Source: Nostoc sp. MS1 (GTDB lineage Bacteria; Cyanobacteriota; Cyanobacteriia; Cyanobacteriales; Nostocaceae). From it: 64,000 nt of DNA. Positions within the stretch are counted from its first letter, which is position 1, and each line of letters opens with the position of its first letter. This document shows, in pieces, positions 18,388 through 26,601 of this stretch. The stretch spans positions 2,043,501 to 2,107,500 of the forward strand of contig NZ_AP023441.1 of NCBI RefSeq assembly GCF_019976755.1, in the 5' to 3' direction. Below the pieces are notes generated by a model. It ran no database searches. It worked only from the letters and a program-made list of their open reading frames with translations, and was not told the origin of the DNA. Position numbers and translations under genes: made by a program.

Positions 18388-20005
18388 AGATTTATTAGTA
18401 GATGAAGAAAATCGAGATGCTTATGATGATTTGATTGTTTCCATTGAAGCTAAAGCACATCGATTAAATTTGCTAATTGCCGTTTGTGATGATGCTAGTT
18501 ATCGTGATGAGATTATTGCTCAGTATGAAGCAGAATTAGAGCCAGAAATACCTTGCTATCGCGTAAAATTAGCAAGGGGTGAGCCGAGTTTGACGGCTGC
18601 TATTTCTCAATTGGTATCAAATGAAGAGTATTTGCGTCAACATCATCCAGCAGTAATTACTGTGACTGGTGCAGAACAGCTTTATTTTCTCAAGCTGGAG
18701 AATGAGCGTTCAGAACAAGAGATTTTTTTCGGTTACTTACAGTGGACTAGGGAAGCGTTAAGGGAATTTCCTTTTGCTATAGTTCTCTGGGTGACTAATC
18801 AGATATTAGGTGATTTGATGAAGAAAGCACCTGATTTTTGGAGTTGGCGCAATGGTGTCTTTCGGTTTGTATCTAGAAGAAAAAACACTATTTCTGGTAG
18901 AGAATTAGAGCCGATTCGCTTTGCTTTCAATGGTAATGAGTTTTCAAGCTTTGATGATGATAATGATTATTTATTACCCATAGAAGATTTGCAAAGATTT
19001 ATTCGAGATATTGAACAGCGAGGAATTAAAGATGCGACTTTAGCGACTTTGTACTTTACCTTAGGGGATATTTATAGAAAAAGACTCAATCGTGGTGAGT
19101 GTCAGGATTATAAACAAGAGCAGGAATTAGGAATTGAGTATTTAAGTAAGGCTGTGGAACTGCAACAACAGTTAGGTTTAGAGAAAGATTTAGCTACCAG
19201 CCTCAACAACTTGGCTGGACTCTACTATTCCCAAGGACGCTACGACCAAGCTGAACCTTTGTATCTCCAAGCTTTAGAACTGACAAAACGCCTGCTGGGA
19301 GACAATCATTCCTCAGTCGCCACCAGCTTCAACAACTTGGCTGGACTCTACTATTCCCAAGGACGCTACGACCAAGCTGAACCTTTGTATCTCCAAGCTT
19401 TAGAACTGACAAAACGCCTGCTGGGAGACAATCATCCCGATGTCGCCCGAAGCCTCAACAACTTGGCTGGACTCTACCAATCCCAAGGACGCTACGACCA
19501 AGCTGAAACTTTGTATCTCCAAGCTTTAGAACTCTATAAACGCCTGCTGGGAGACAATCATCCCTCAGTCGCCCAAAGCCTCAATAACTTGGCTGCACTC
19601 TACAAATCCCAAGGACGCTACGACCAAGCTGAACCTTTGTATCTTCAAGCTTTAGAACTCTATAAACGCCTGCTGGGAGACAATCATCCCGATGTCGCCA
19701 CCAGCCTCAACAACTTGGCTGCACTCTACAAATCCCAAGGACACTATGACCAAGCTGAACCTTTGTATCTCCAAGCTTTAGAACTGAGAAAACGCCTACT
19801 GGGAGACAATCATCCCTCAGTCGCCACCAGCCTCAACAACTTGGCTGGACTCTACAAATCCCAAGGACGCTACGACCAAGCTGAACCTTTGTATCTCCAA
19901 GCTTTGGATATTTTAGAGCAACAGTTAGGAGTAGATCATCCAAATACTGTGACTGTGCGTAAAAATTTAGCAATTTTACGCGATTCTCTCAACTCACAAC
20001 AGTAA
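18380..20005 (+). CDS. TPR-repeat protein with degenerate NTPase-like N-terminus
   Basis: A 541-residue protein. Residues about 1-165 look like a P-loop-type fold (LNLLIAVCDD, PAVITVTGAEQL, FAIVLWVTN as strands) but lack a GKS/T Walker A, so it is probably an inactive partner domain. Residues about 225-265 form a first TPR-like pair. Six nearly identical 42-residue TPR units (NNLA-LY-SQGRYDQAEPLYLQAL) then follow, of the kinesin-light-chain/TPR_10/12 type used for protein-protein recognition. The start ATG overlaps the upstream ATPase gene. With that ATPase it forms a two-gene module; the ligand or partner is unknown. Confidence 0.85.
   Translation: MNEDLLVDEENRDAYDDLIVSIEAKAHRLNLLIAVCDDASYRDEIIAQYEAELEPEIPCYRVKLARGEPSLTAAISQLVSNEEYLRQHHPAVITVTGAEQLYFLKLENERSEQEIFFGYLQWTREALREFPFAIVLWVTNQILGDLMKKAPDFWSWRNGVFRFVSRRKNTISGRELEPIRFAFNGNEFSSFDDDNDYLLPIEDLQRFIRDIEQRGIKDATLATLYFTLGDIYRKRLNRGECQDYKQEQELGIEYLSKAVELQQQLGLEKDLATSLNNLAGLYYSQGRYDQAEPLYLQALELTKRLLGDNHSSVATSFNNLAGLYYSQGRYDQAEPLYLQALELTKRLLGDNHPDVARSLNNLAGLYQSQGRYDQAETLYLQALELYKRLLGDNHPSVAQSLNNLAALYKSQGRYDQAEPLYLQALELYKRLLGDNHPDVATSLNNLAALYKSQGHYDQAEPLYLQALELRKRLLGDNHPSVATSLNNLAGLYKSQGRYDQAEPLYLQALDILEQQLGVDHPNTVTVRKNLAILRDSLNSQQ
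19202..19920 (+). repeat. Six 126-bp tandem repeats inside the TPR gene
   Basis: Units begin with a CAACAACTTGGCTG-type segment at about 19202, 19328, 19454, 19580, 19706 and 19832, exactly 126 bases (42 codons) apart. DNA identity between units is very high, including third positions, which implies recent duplication or gene conversion and allows copy-number change in frame. Confidence 0.9.
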
Positions 20006-20038
20006 AATTTACCTTCCCAATCTCATCAATCAAGCTTT

Positions 20039-20206
20039 GAACTCGAAGTTTCTTGTTCTGAACTCGAAGTTTCTTGTTTCAAATAAGAACATTCCTATTT
20101 CAAGTGAGAATGTTCTTGTTCTAAATGAGAACATTCTGGTTTTACGTGAGAATGTTCTTGTTCTGAATGAGAACATTTCTATTTCAAGTGAGAATATTCT
20201 TGTTTT
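20039..20206. repeat. Eight 21-bp dyad-rich tandem repeats
   Basis: Eight consecutive 21-base units follow the TPR gene. In the later units GAGAATGTTC alternates with GAGAACATTC, which are near reverse complements, so neighbouring units can pair as hairpins. A 102-codon plus-strand frame runs through the array (20037-20345) but is a by-product of the 21-base period and is not called a gene. Confidence 0.75.
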
Positions 20207-20380
20207 GAGGTGGAATGGTAAGGTTGTGAATGCGATCGCTCTCTGTTTTTACTCAAAGTTTTGTGTTCTGAGGTGGAATCATGGAGTTATGGAGGCGATC
20301 GCTCCACCTTTGAACTTAAGCTTTATATGTTGGTGGAAACGGTGAGTAAACCAAGATGTTGAACAAATGGTAAGAAATCT

Positions 20381-20572
20381 TTATCTCGTTCTTATCTCTT
20401 CAAGATTGCTTTCCCATTTGAGTTTGCCTCTATAATTCTTAATTTTTTCTTGTTGCTTTAATTTAATCAATGTCTTCAGCCCAAGTTCAATTACGTCTTG
20501 TTTATTCTGAAGTCCTGTTACATTTATTGCTTCTTCTATCAGCTTTTCATTAATAATGAAATCCTCTTTCAT
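20381..20572 (-). CDS. Solitary VapB-like antitoxin
   Basis: A 63-residue protein of the VapB/DUF2191 antitoxin type. An N-terminal strand with IINEKLIEEAINVTG leads to a helix KQDVIELGLKTLIKLKQQE, ending with the toxin-wrapping GKLKWESNLEEIR. Antitoxins of this type bind their own promoter and neutralise a PIN-domain VapC RNase. The gene should be followed by vapC, but downstream on the minus strand the sequence runs into repeats and no PIN domain frame starts. AAGGA precedes the ATG. It is an orphan antitoxin or the remains of a TA pair. Confidence 0.65.
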   Translation of the reverse strand: MKEDFIINEKLIEEAINVTGLQNKQDVIELGLKTLIKLKQQEKIKNYRGKLKWESNLEEIRTR

Positions 20573-21116
20573 AGAAACTGTCCTTGTATATTAGAGATAT
20601 TGTAATATAGCCTTTATTCAATGTTCTGAGGCGAATGATGAGGTTGCAGAGGCGATCGCATCCAAACTCGAAATTTTGTGTACTAACTGGAATAATGGGG
20701 TTACGAGAGCGATCGCTCATAAGAGACTTGGAAATCACGGTTATGCGTAAGTAATAATACGCATGTACCTTACATCTGTGTATAACTAATATAGTTTGTC
20801 ATCTACCTTGCGGAATATTCATCAGACAAGTAAAGTAATCCCGAAGGTTAACAAAGTCATTAAAAAAGGCAATAATAACAGGGAAACTGGCAGATATAAC
20901 GGTCAGTGAGATAATTTAAGGAAAAATGGAAGGCGTTAAGTGTTGACCCTGATGTTGTTTATTTTTTGTTAAGTATGATTGTAATGCGGTAAATCTAGAG
21001 CTTCCTAGCTATAAGTATAAGGAGTCTAGATTTTTAAGATTTCATGTGACAACCACATCTATTTACTCGTAAAATCGAAGACAAGGTAAAGTTCAGTAGA
21101 ACACCAACCTAATATT
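20573..21116. other. Intergenic region with degenerate repeats and a leader hairpin
   Basis: The left part (about 20620-20725) holds sequences related to 20205-20310 (a GTTCTGAGG-type motif, HIP1 sites, a similar AAATTTTGTGT segment), so the VapB-like gene is flanked by copies of one repeat family. The middle (20740-20940) shows no gene. A strong hairpin lies at 20991-21033. Confidence 0.5.
20991..21038 (+). terminator. Hairpin with T run in the leader of the 21117 gene
   Basis: AAATCTAGA at 20991-20999 pairs with TCTAGATTT at 21025-21033, extended inward by partial CTTCC/GGAG pairing, and T residues follow. It lies about 80 bases before the 21117 start, so it is either the end of an upstream short transcript or an attenuator of the downstream gene. 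Confidence 0.4.
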
Positions 21117-22046
21117 ATGATCCTTTTAAAAAAATCAGGGTTTAAAGCTATTACTAAATCTCCAATGGTTGATCGGATAAACGATATCGCTTGGCAAGCT
21201 CACCAAGGTAGCGTCGCGGCGATTATTCAAGTGTTAAACGACAAGCTCACCAAATCCGGTGTAAGAATCAGGGCAGTTTTTGCTGATGGTGTCTTACAAC
21301 TATTGTGTGAAGCGTCTCAGGAGGAACAACTTGAGCAGTCTAGCCTAGTGGAGCAAATCCAGCGTATTCTGGAATCGATTGCACCGCGTAATATTCGCCG
21401 CATCAAGATTAACAGCCGCATTGTGCGAGAACAGCAGTTACTTTGGTTGACAGAACTTGAGCGCGATGATCAATTACTCTGGACACAGGAAATTACCCTT
21501 GCTCAACCAAATGTCCTCAAGCGACTACTTAAGGATATTCAAGAAGCACAAGCTGAACTGGGACAATCAAACTTACCCGACTACTCGCCACTGAATAACA
21601 AAATCAAACCGAAGAAAGTTTCTCCAGTGAAGTTGCGATCGGCATTTGCTTTATGCTTATTGCTATCACTAGGTTGGATTTTTTATAGTCAGTTCGGCGA
21701 ACAACTAAAAAATTTAGTACAGTTCGACAATAAAAACTCTTTAGCTACAGCCAACACTAACGAGAAAGAATCAGGCGTTTTGAGCAATAGTTTCAATACT
21801 GGCGCTGCTAACGATTCTGATGATTTTGCTGCGGCTGTGCGGCTTGCCAATCAAGCTTCAGCAGCAGGTAAAGTGGCTAAAAATTCAACTCAATGGTTGG
21901 AATTGGCTGCTATGTGGCAACGTGCTTCAGATTTAATGAAGGCTGTTCCGCCTGCTCACAGCCGTTATCAGGAAGCTAAAATACGGACTCAGCTATATAA
22001 GAAATATAGTGAGGCGGCGCAAAAAGAGGCTACTAAATCTCAATGA
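21117..22046 (+). CDS. Hypothetical single-pass membrane protein
   Basis: A 309-residue protein that I do not recognise. The N-terminal ~150 residues form a soluble alpha/beta-like region (IAWQAHQGSVAAIIQVLND, VRIRAVFADGVLQLLCEA). After a Lys/Pro-rich linker comes one membrane helix at about 174-191 (FALCLLLSLGWIFYS). The remaining ~110 residues, rich in Ala, Asn and Ser, would be on the other side; the end (TQWLELAAMWQRASDLMKAVPP) looks like a helical hairpin. The C-terminal helix repeats occur in other cyanobacterial proteins of unknown function. It is monocistronic and ends at a shared terminator. Confidence 0.6.
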   Translation: MILLKKSGFKAITKSPMVDRINDIAWQAHQGSVAAIIQVLNDKLTKSGVRIRAVFADGVLQLLCEASQEEQLEQSSLVEQIQRILESIAPRNIRRIKINSRIVREQQLLWLTELERDDQLLWTQEITLAQPNVLKRLLKDIQEAQAELGQSNLPDYSPLNNKIKPKKVSPVKLRSAFALCLLLSLGWIFYSQFGEQLKNLVQFDNKNSLATANTNEKESGVLSNSFNTGAANDSDDFAAAVRLANQASAAGKVAKNSTQWLELAAMWQRASDLMKAVPPAHSRYQEAKIRTQLYKKYSEAAQKEATKSQ

Positions 22047-22101
22047 TCAGCGCACAGAGAATGTTTATATCTCAAAATTGGGAAAACAGAGTTGATATAA
22101 A

Positions 22102-22128
22102 AAATGGGGAAATTTTATCTCCCCATTT
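22102..22128. terminator. Bidirectional terminator between convergent genes
   Basis: AAATGGGGA at 22102-22110 pairs with TCCCCATTT at 22120-22128 (9-base loop). A T-rich stretch follows on the plus strand, and an A-rich flank (22098-22104) gives T residues on the minus strand. It serves the 21117 gene and nadA. Confidence 0.65.
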
Positions 22129-22158
22129 AGTTTGTAAATAAATATAATTTTTAATTGA

Positions 22159-23133
22159 CTAATTACTCATTTCTAACATCCGTTGAATTGGTCGCAGAGC
22201 GGCGATGCGGATGTGTTCTGGCATGATAATTTCAGGAGTACGGTTTTTCATTGCCCAGTAGAGTTTTTCTAGGGTATTTAACCGCATAAATGGACATTCG
22301 TTACAAGCGCAGTTATTGATTGGTGGCGCAGGGATGAATTGCTTGTGCGGTGCGAGTTTTTGCATTTGGTGAATAATGCCTGGCTCGGTAGCAACGATAA
22401 ACTCTTGGCTGGGGCTGGTTTGGCAATATTTGAGTAAAGCTGCTGTCGAGCCGATAAAACTAGCGTGACGCAAGACGCTACTTTCACATTCTGGGTGAGC
22501 GATCGCCTCTGCTTGGGGATGGGCAACTTTTAGTTGTACAATCTTCTTCTCGGAGAAGGTTTCATGCACCATGCAGCTACCTTGCCACAGCACCATTTCC
22601 CGTCCCGTCTGTTCCATGACGTAGCGTCCCAAATTTTTGTCAGGAGCAAATATAATCGGCTGTTCTTTGGGGATTTGCTGCACAATCTTCACAGCGTTGG
22701 AACTGGTGCAGATAATATCGCTCATCGCCTTGATTTCGGCCGTACAGTTAATATAAGACACTACTAAATGATTGGGATGTGCAGCTTTAAAGGCGGCAAA
22801 TTCATCTGGTGGACAGCTATCTGCTAGGGAACAACCAGCCGTTACATCAGGTAACAGCACTAATTTATCGGGGTTGAGAATCTTCGCCGTCTCCGCCATA
22901 AAGTGAACACCAGCAAAGACAATCACATCTGCATTAGTCTTTTCTGCGGCTCTAGCTAGTTGTAATGAGTCGCCGATAAAGTCTGCAATATCTTGAATAT
23001 CTGGTTCTTGATAATAATGCGCCAAAATAACCGCGTTGAGTTCTTTTTTCAAACTTTCAATAGCGGCAAATAAATCTAGTGGTAGTCCACCCGGTTGAGT
23101 CTGTTCCCGTTGAGCAAAAGCAGTGGTAAACAC
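22159..23133 (-). CDS. nadA: Quinolinate synthase A
   Basis: A 324-residue [4Fe-4S] enzyme that condenses iminoaspartate with dihydroxyacetone phosphate to quinolinate in NAD synthesis. It contains AHYYQEPDIQDIADFIGDS, FAGVHFMAETAKILNP, LPDVTAGCSLADSCP and HPECESSV. The C-terminal CACNECPFM provides one of the cluster cysteines, with the others at about 108 and 195. Length matches NadA. It is monocistronic, with an ATG at 23133. Confidence 0.96.
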   Translation of the reverse strand: MFTTAFAQREQTQPGGLPLDLFAAIESLKKELNAVILAHYYQEPDIQDIADFIGDSLQLARAAEKTNADVIVFAGVHFMAETAKILNPDKLVLLPDVTAGCSLADSCPPDEFAAFKAAHPNHLVVSYINCTAEIKAMSDIICTSSNAVKIVQQIPKEQPIIFAPDKNLGRYVMEQTGREMVLWQGSCMVHETFSEKKIVQLKVAHPQAEAIAHPECESSVLRHASFIGSTAALLKYCQTSPSQEFIVATEPGIIHQMQKLAPHKQFIPAPPINNCACNECPFMRLNTLEKLYWAMKNRTPEIIMPEHIRIAALRPIQRMLEMSN

Positions 23134-23430
23134 AGTTAGGTTACTTTTTATTACAAATTTTGTCTGGTAAATTAATTATAGTAGTTTTTACCAAAAATAG
23201 ATGGAGATTCATACCCCTAAATAGTTAAAACTTACACACAAAATTGATCATTTGAGCGCTTAAGCCTTATCCCTTCATGCAGCTACGAATATCACAGCGT
23301 CTTGGAGCAAACTTTATAAAGGTCAAAAGAACAAATATAGGAGTATTGACATTTTGGTTATTTATACCCTTACATTCCTTGTCTCAACTCATAAACCTTA
23401 AAACAGTGTCAAAATCCGGCTGAGTTTCCT

Positions 23431-24381
23431 ATGCTGGATATATACGGCAAGGAAAGCGGCATGACCAGTCAAAAATCTCAATCAAAAATACTGAAAATTG
23501 CTGTAGTTGGAGATATCCACGACCAGTGGGAAGTAGAAGATGGTATTGCACTCAAGCATCTGGGTGTTGATTTAGTCCTATTTGTAGGGGATTTTGGGAA
23601 TGAGTCGGTGGAAGTGGTAAGAGCGATCGCTTCAGTGAATATTCCCAAAGCCGCAATTATGGGCAACCATGATGCTTGGTACTCGGCTACAGAATGGGGA
23701 CGAAAAAAATGTCCCTATGATCGCACCAAGGAAAACTGGGTACAGGAACAATTAGATTTACTAGGTTCAGCCCATGTGGGTTACAGTAAGTTAGATTTTC
23801 CCCAATGGAATCTGACAGTAGTGGGTGGTCGTCCTTTTACCTGGGGTGGTCATGAATGGCGATTTGCTGACATCTGTAAACAGCGTTACGGTGTAGCAGA
23901 TTTGGAAGAATCAGCACAAAGAATATTTGCATCGGTGAAAAGTGCAGCCTGTGATACGATTATCTTTCTTGGTCATAACGGGCCGAGTGGATTAGGCGAT
24001 CGCCCAGAAGACCCCTGCGGTAAAGATTGGCATCCCATAGGCGGCGACTTTGGCGACCCAGATTTAGCCGAGGCAATTTCTCTGGCGATAACGACTGGTA
24101 AACAGATAGCCTTGGTGACTTTTGGTCATATGCACCATACTTTACGGTACACCAAAACAGAATTGAGAAAACCCATCTTTAGAAGCCCAGAGGGGATATT
24201 TTACCTTAACGCCGCCAGTGTGCCAAGGATTATAGAAGGTGAAAACGGCAAACTGCGGAACTTTTCGCTAGTTTCCATAGAGGCGGGTGAGGTGACACAA
24301 GCTTCTTTAGTTTGGGTAGGCGAAGATTTTCAGGTTGCAAAAGAGGAGGTGTTATTTGAGCGATCGGCTAGTGTATCGTAA
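23431..24381 (+). CDS. Metallophosphoesterase (cyanobacterial/plant type)
   Basis: A 316-residue calcineurin-like phosphoesterase. The metal-binding motifs are in order: GDIHDQ (about 28-33), GDFGNES (about 53), GNHDAW (about 78), LGHNGPSG (about 178) and FGHMHH (about 231). It resembles the family conserved in cyanobacteria and plastids (TIGR04168-like); the substrate is unknown. Start: ATG 23431, or ATG 23461 (MTSQKSQ), which would remove ten unconserved residues. It lies just upstream of the tRNA-Ser gene. Confidence 0.88.
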   Translation: MLDIYGKESGMTSQKSQSKILKIAVVGDIHDQWEVEDGIALKHLGVDLVLFVGDFGNESVEVVRAIASVNIPKAAIMGNHDAWYSATEWGRKKCPYDRTKENWVQEQLDLLGSAHVGYSKLDFPQWNLTVVGGRPFTWGGHEWRFADICKQRYGVADLEESAQRIFASVKSAACDTIIFLGHNGPSGLGDRPEDPCGKDWHPIGGDFGDPDLAEAISLAITTGKQIALVTFGHMHHTLRYTKTELRKPIFRSPEGIFYLNAASVPRIIEGENGKLRNFSLVSIEAGEVTQASLVWVGEDFQVAKEEVLFERSASVS

Positions 24382-24489
24382 ATATTCGCCTTCAGTAGTA
24401 CCATCTGCGTAGATGATAAGCTATAGTATTATCTGTCAGCTTTAGTGCAAGCCGATAAATTAGGGGTCAGCCAAGCTAGACAGTTATTT

Positions 24490-24574
24490 GGAGAGGTGGC
24501 AGAGTGGTCGAATGCGTCCGACTTGAAATCGGATGAAGTGAAAACTTCCGGGAGTTCGAATCTCCCCCTCTCCG
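24490..24574 (+). tRNA. tRNA-Ser (UGA)
   Basis: A class II tRNA of 85 nucleotides. The acceptor stem GGAGAGG pairs with CCTCTCC, the discriminator is G, and CCA is not encoded. The anticodon loop CTTGAAA gives TGA. A long variable arm (GAAGTGAAAACTTCC) precedes the T arm with GTTCGAATC. It is the left neighbour of the HNH-helicase locus. Confidence 0.95.
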
Positions 24575-24789
24575 TTGTAGGAATTAAGATTACTTTATTA
24601 TTTGTTGGGTAAAACATAAGGTATTGATTGCACAGTAAACATACTGAGCAATATTCTGCTAAATTAACAACTAGTTGGCAATCGTCCCCTAATTGGGCTT
24701 TCCATAACTAAATGCGTCAAAATAGAGGTGTTTTCAGAACACTTGTACTATTATAATTTATGTAGGTTCAATACTGGAGGAGTTTTTAG

Positions 24790-25149
24790 ATGGTAAAAGA
24801 GAGTCGTTTCCTCCGGTCGAAACGACTACGCGCCAGCCTCTGGTATGCGGCTGATGGAAAGTGTCAACTGTGCGGGTGCGATATGCCTTCTGATTGGCAT
24901 GCAGATCATATTGTTCGGTGGGCTGAAACTTACCGAACTAATGTTCATGAAATGCAGGCATTATGCCCTCAATGCCATTACATAAAAACCGCACAAGAGA
25001 ATAGAAACATGACAACGGCCAAGCAACTGGACTTATTTTCGCAAACTTCCCATCAGCAGTTGAACCTAAGAAAGCACCAAGCCGAGTTTTTAGAGATATG
25101 TAAACTTATTAAGGCAGGGCAACCTATTAAAAAAATACTCATGTTAGTT
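24790..25149 (+). pseudogene. 5' part of a split HNH nuclease-SF2 helicase gene
   Basis: This fragment encodes a complete HNH domain (Cys-x2-Cys in CQLCGCD, ADHIVRWAE with the HNH His, then LCPQCHYIKT as the second Cys pair) and the first helicase residues (LRKHQAEFLEICKLIKAG), ending KKILMLV. The frame then runs 13 codons into the inserted IS and stops at 25188. Joined to position 26608 after removal of the IS and one TTAGTT copy, the frame continues directly into TPGGGKS. The intact gene would encode 682 residues. The truncated HNH protein may still be made. The ATG at 24790 has GGAGG about eight bases upstream. Confidence 0.88.
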
Positions 25150-26601
25150 CAATACCTTAGCCAATTTACGAGGGTTCAACGCCTGTAGAAACGTTATGAA
25201 TACGTCCCAAAGAAGTAAGTTTGGCAAAAATCTGAGTTAATAAAATAGGCTCAGGTATTTCGGGAAGCATTTTTAAAATTTCACGGACATATCGAAAACC
25301 ACGATAGTGAGCCTTAAGGTCAAGGATGCCGGAGTCGGGATTAAGGAGACGAAAATCCGCGAGAAGATGATGGGATAAGTTGACCATAAAGAATGCTAGA
25401 TTAGCAGCATTAGTTACAGCAGTTTGACTTAAGTTCATAAAATCTTCCAATCCCCAAAATTGCTTGGCATCTCGAAAATTGAATTCGATCTGAAAGCGTA
25501 GCTTGTAGTAGTCAATTATTTTTTCAGATGACAATTTTAGATCACTAGAAAATAGAATTACATGACTACGAGCATGAGTTTTAAGATTGGTTTTGACGAG
25601 AATAACTACATTTAGAGATTGGGCAAATTCTTTGTGAAGTAATGTAACTTGATAAACGTCAGTTTGGATATCATCATCAACGGTACTTTGACATAAATAC
25701 TTCTTAGGTATGTTGTTGTAGTCAATTTTGTCTCCGTATTTACGACGAGAGCGACTATTGGGGTCAGGGTGTTGATAAGGTATATATAATGCTGAATCAG
25801 AGCGAAGCTTAGAAATTATATGCAAGTTAACTTGACGAGCCATCTGCAAGGCATTATTATTCCCAAAGTGTCCATCCAATACTAAGTAAGTAAGGGGAAT
25901 AAATTTAGCTAATAACTTAAATAGCGACTTAATCATCTTCTGAATTCTGAGTAATTCAGATGTGAGAACTACCTGGGTTTTATTCTTGTTTTTACTTCCC
26001 TTTGGTCGCCCACGCCCACGTTTTTCTTGCGGTTTTATTTCTTTGGTTGGTGACGAGCTACTTTTTTCTATATCGCTCTTTATCACCTGTTCTATCTGAA
26101 TCGGAAACGAGTGCCTTTGCTCAACACTGACTAATGATAATGTAAAAAAAGATAGCCCTGATATGGGTTTACCAGCCAGGCTAGAAAAAAATCTATCCAG
26201 TCCATAAGTTTGTTTTCCTGATTTACTTATCACAACTTCATCTCCCGCTAGCAAATATATCTCATTCGGACGAAATAAATGCTTGTGAAAGAATAACCAA
26301 AACAATGTCGCCCAAGGTATTACCGTATGAAAGAATCTCAACATCGTTCGATAACTGCCACCACTACCTGTCCAACGAGAAATTCCCAACATCGTCACTC
26401 GGCCACTCATTGCTAACATGGCCAGGATTATCTGGTTCAATTGCCGCATCGTCGTAGCGTTTATCTGCGGCAGGAGGCATTGCAGGAGTGATAAGATATC
26501 GGGCATGGGTTGATTGTGGCTTTTGAGTTGTCGTTTGGGAAGACAATAACTCTACTACATCAGCCCTCTCTCTTCACCCTCTTATTTTGGCTAAGGTATT
26601 G
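25150..26601 (-). mobile_element. IS4-superfamily insertion sequence, 1452 bp
   Basis: The ends are a perfect 15-bp inverted repeat: CAATACCTTAGCCAA at 25150-25164 and its reverse complement at 26587-26601. The element is flanked by the 6-bp direct repeat TTAGTT (25144-25149 and 26602-26607). One transposase gene fills it. The intact ends and target duplication point to a recent insertion. The family group within the IS4 superfamily is not assigned. Confidence 0.93.
25166..26506 (-). CDS. IS4-superfamily DDE transposase
   Basis: A 446-residue transposase that is the only gene of the inserted element. The catalytic core is readable: LAGDEVVISKSG for the first Asp (about residue 89), LVLDGHFGN for the second (about 210), and the Y-x2-R-x3-E-x6-K signature in YKLRFQIEFNFRDAK, with its Glu the third residue. 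A basic linker KRGRGRPKGSKNKNK lies at about 165-180. It is full length and undamaged, so the element may still be active. Confidence 0.92.
   Translation of the reverse strand: MPDILSLLQCLLPQINATTMRQLNQIILAMLAMSGRVTMLGISRWTGSGGSYRTMLRFFHTVIPWATLFWLFFHKHLFRPNEIYLLAGDEVVISKSGKQTYGLDRFFSSLAGKPISGLSFFTLSLVSVEQRHSFPIQIEQVIKSDIEKSSSSPTKEIKPQEKRGRGRPKGSKNKNKTQVVLTSELLRIQKMIKSLFKLLAKFIPLTYLVLDGHFGNNNALQMARQVNLHIISKLRSDSALYIPYQHPDPNSRSRRKYGDKIDYNNIPKKYLCQSTVDDDIQTDVYQVTLLHKEFAQSLNVVILVKTNLKTHARSHVILFSSDLKLSSEKIIDYYKLRFQIEFNFRDAKQFWGLEDFMNLSQTAVTNAANLAFFMVNLSHHLLADFRLLNPDSGILDLKAHYRGFRYVREILKMLPEIPEPILLTQIFAKLTSLGRIHNVSTGVEPS

Noticed and set aside
19202..19920. Regular 126-bp repeats considered as a CRISPR or satellite array
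   Set aside because: They are in-frame TPR codons with no unique spacers.
20039..20206. 21-bp units considered as CRISPR repeats
   Set aside because: The units are contiguous, without spacers, and no cas genes are present.
20037..20345. 102-codon plus-strand open frame through the 21-bp repeat array
   Set aside because: The translation is a low-complexity product of the 21-base period followed by HIP1-derived residues. There is no ribosome-binding site and no recognisable domain.
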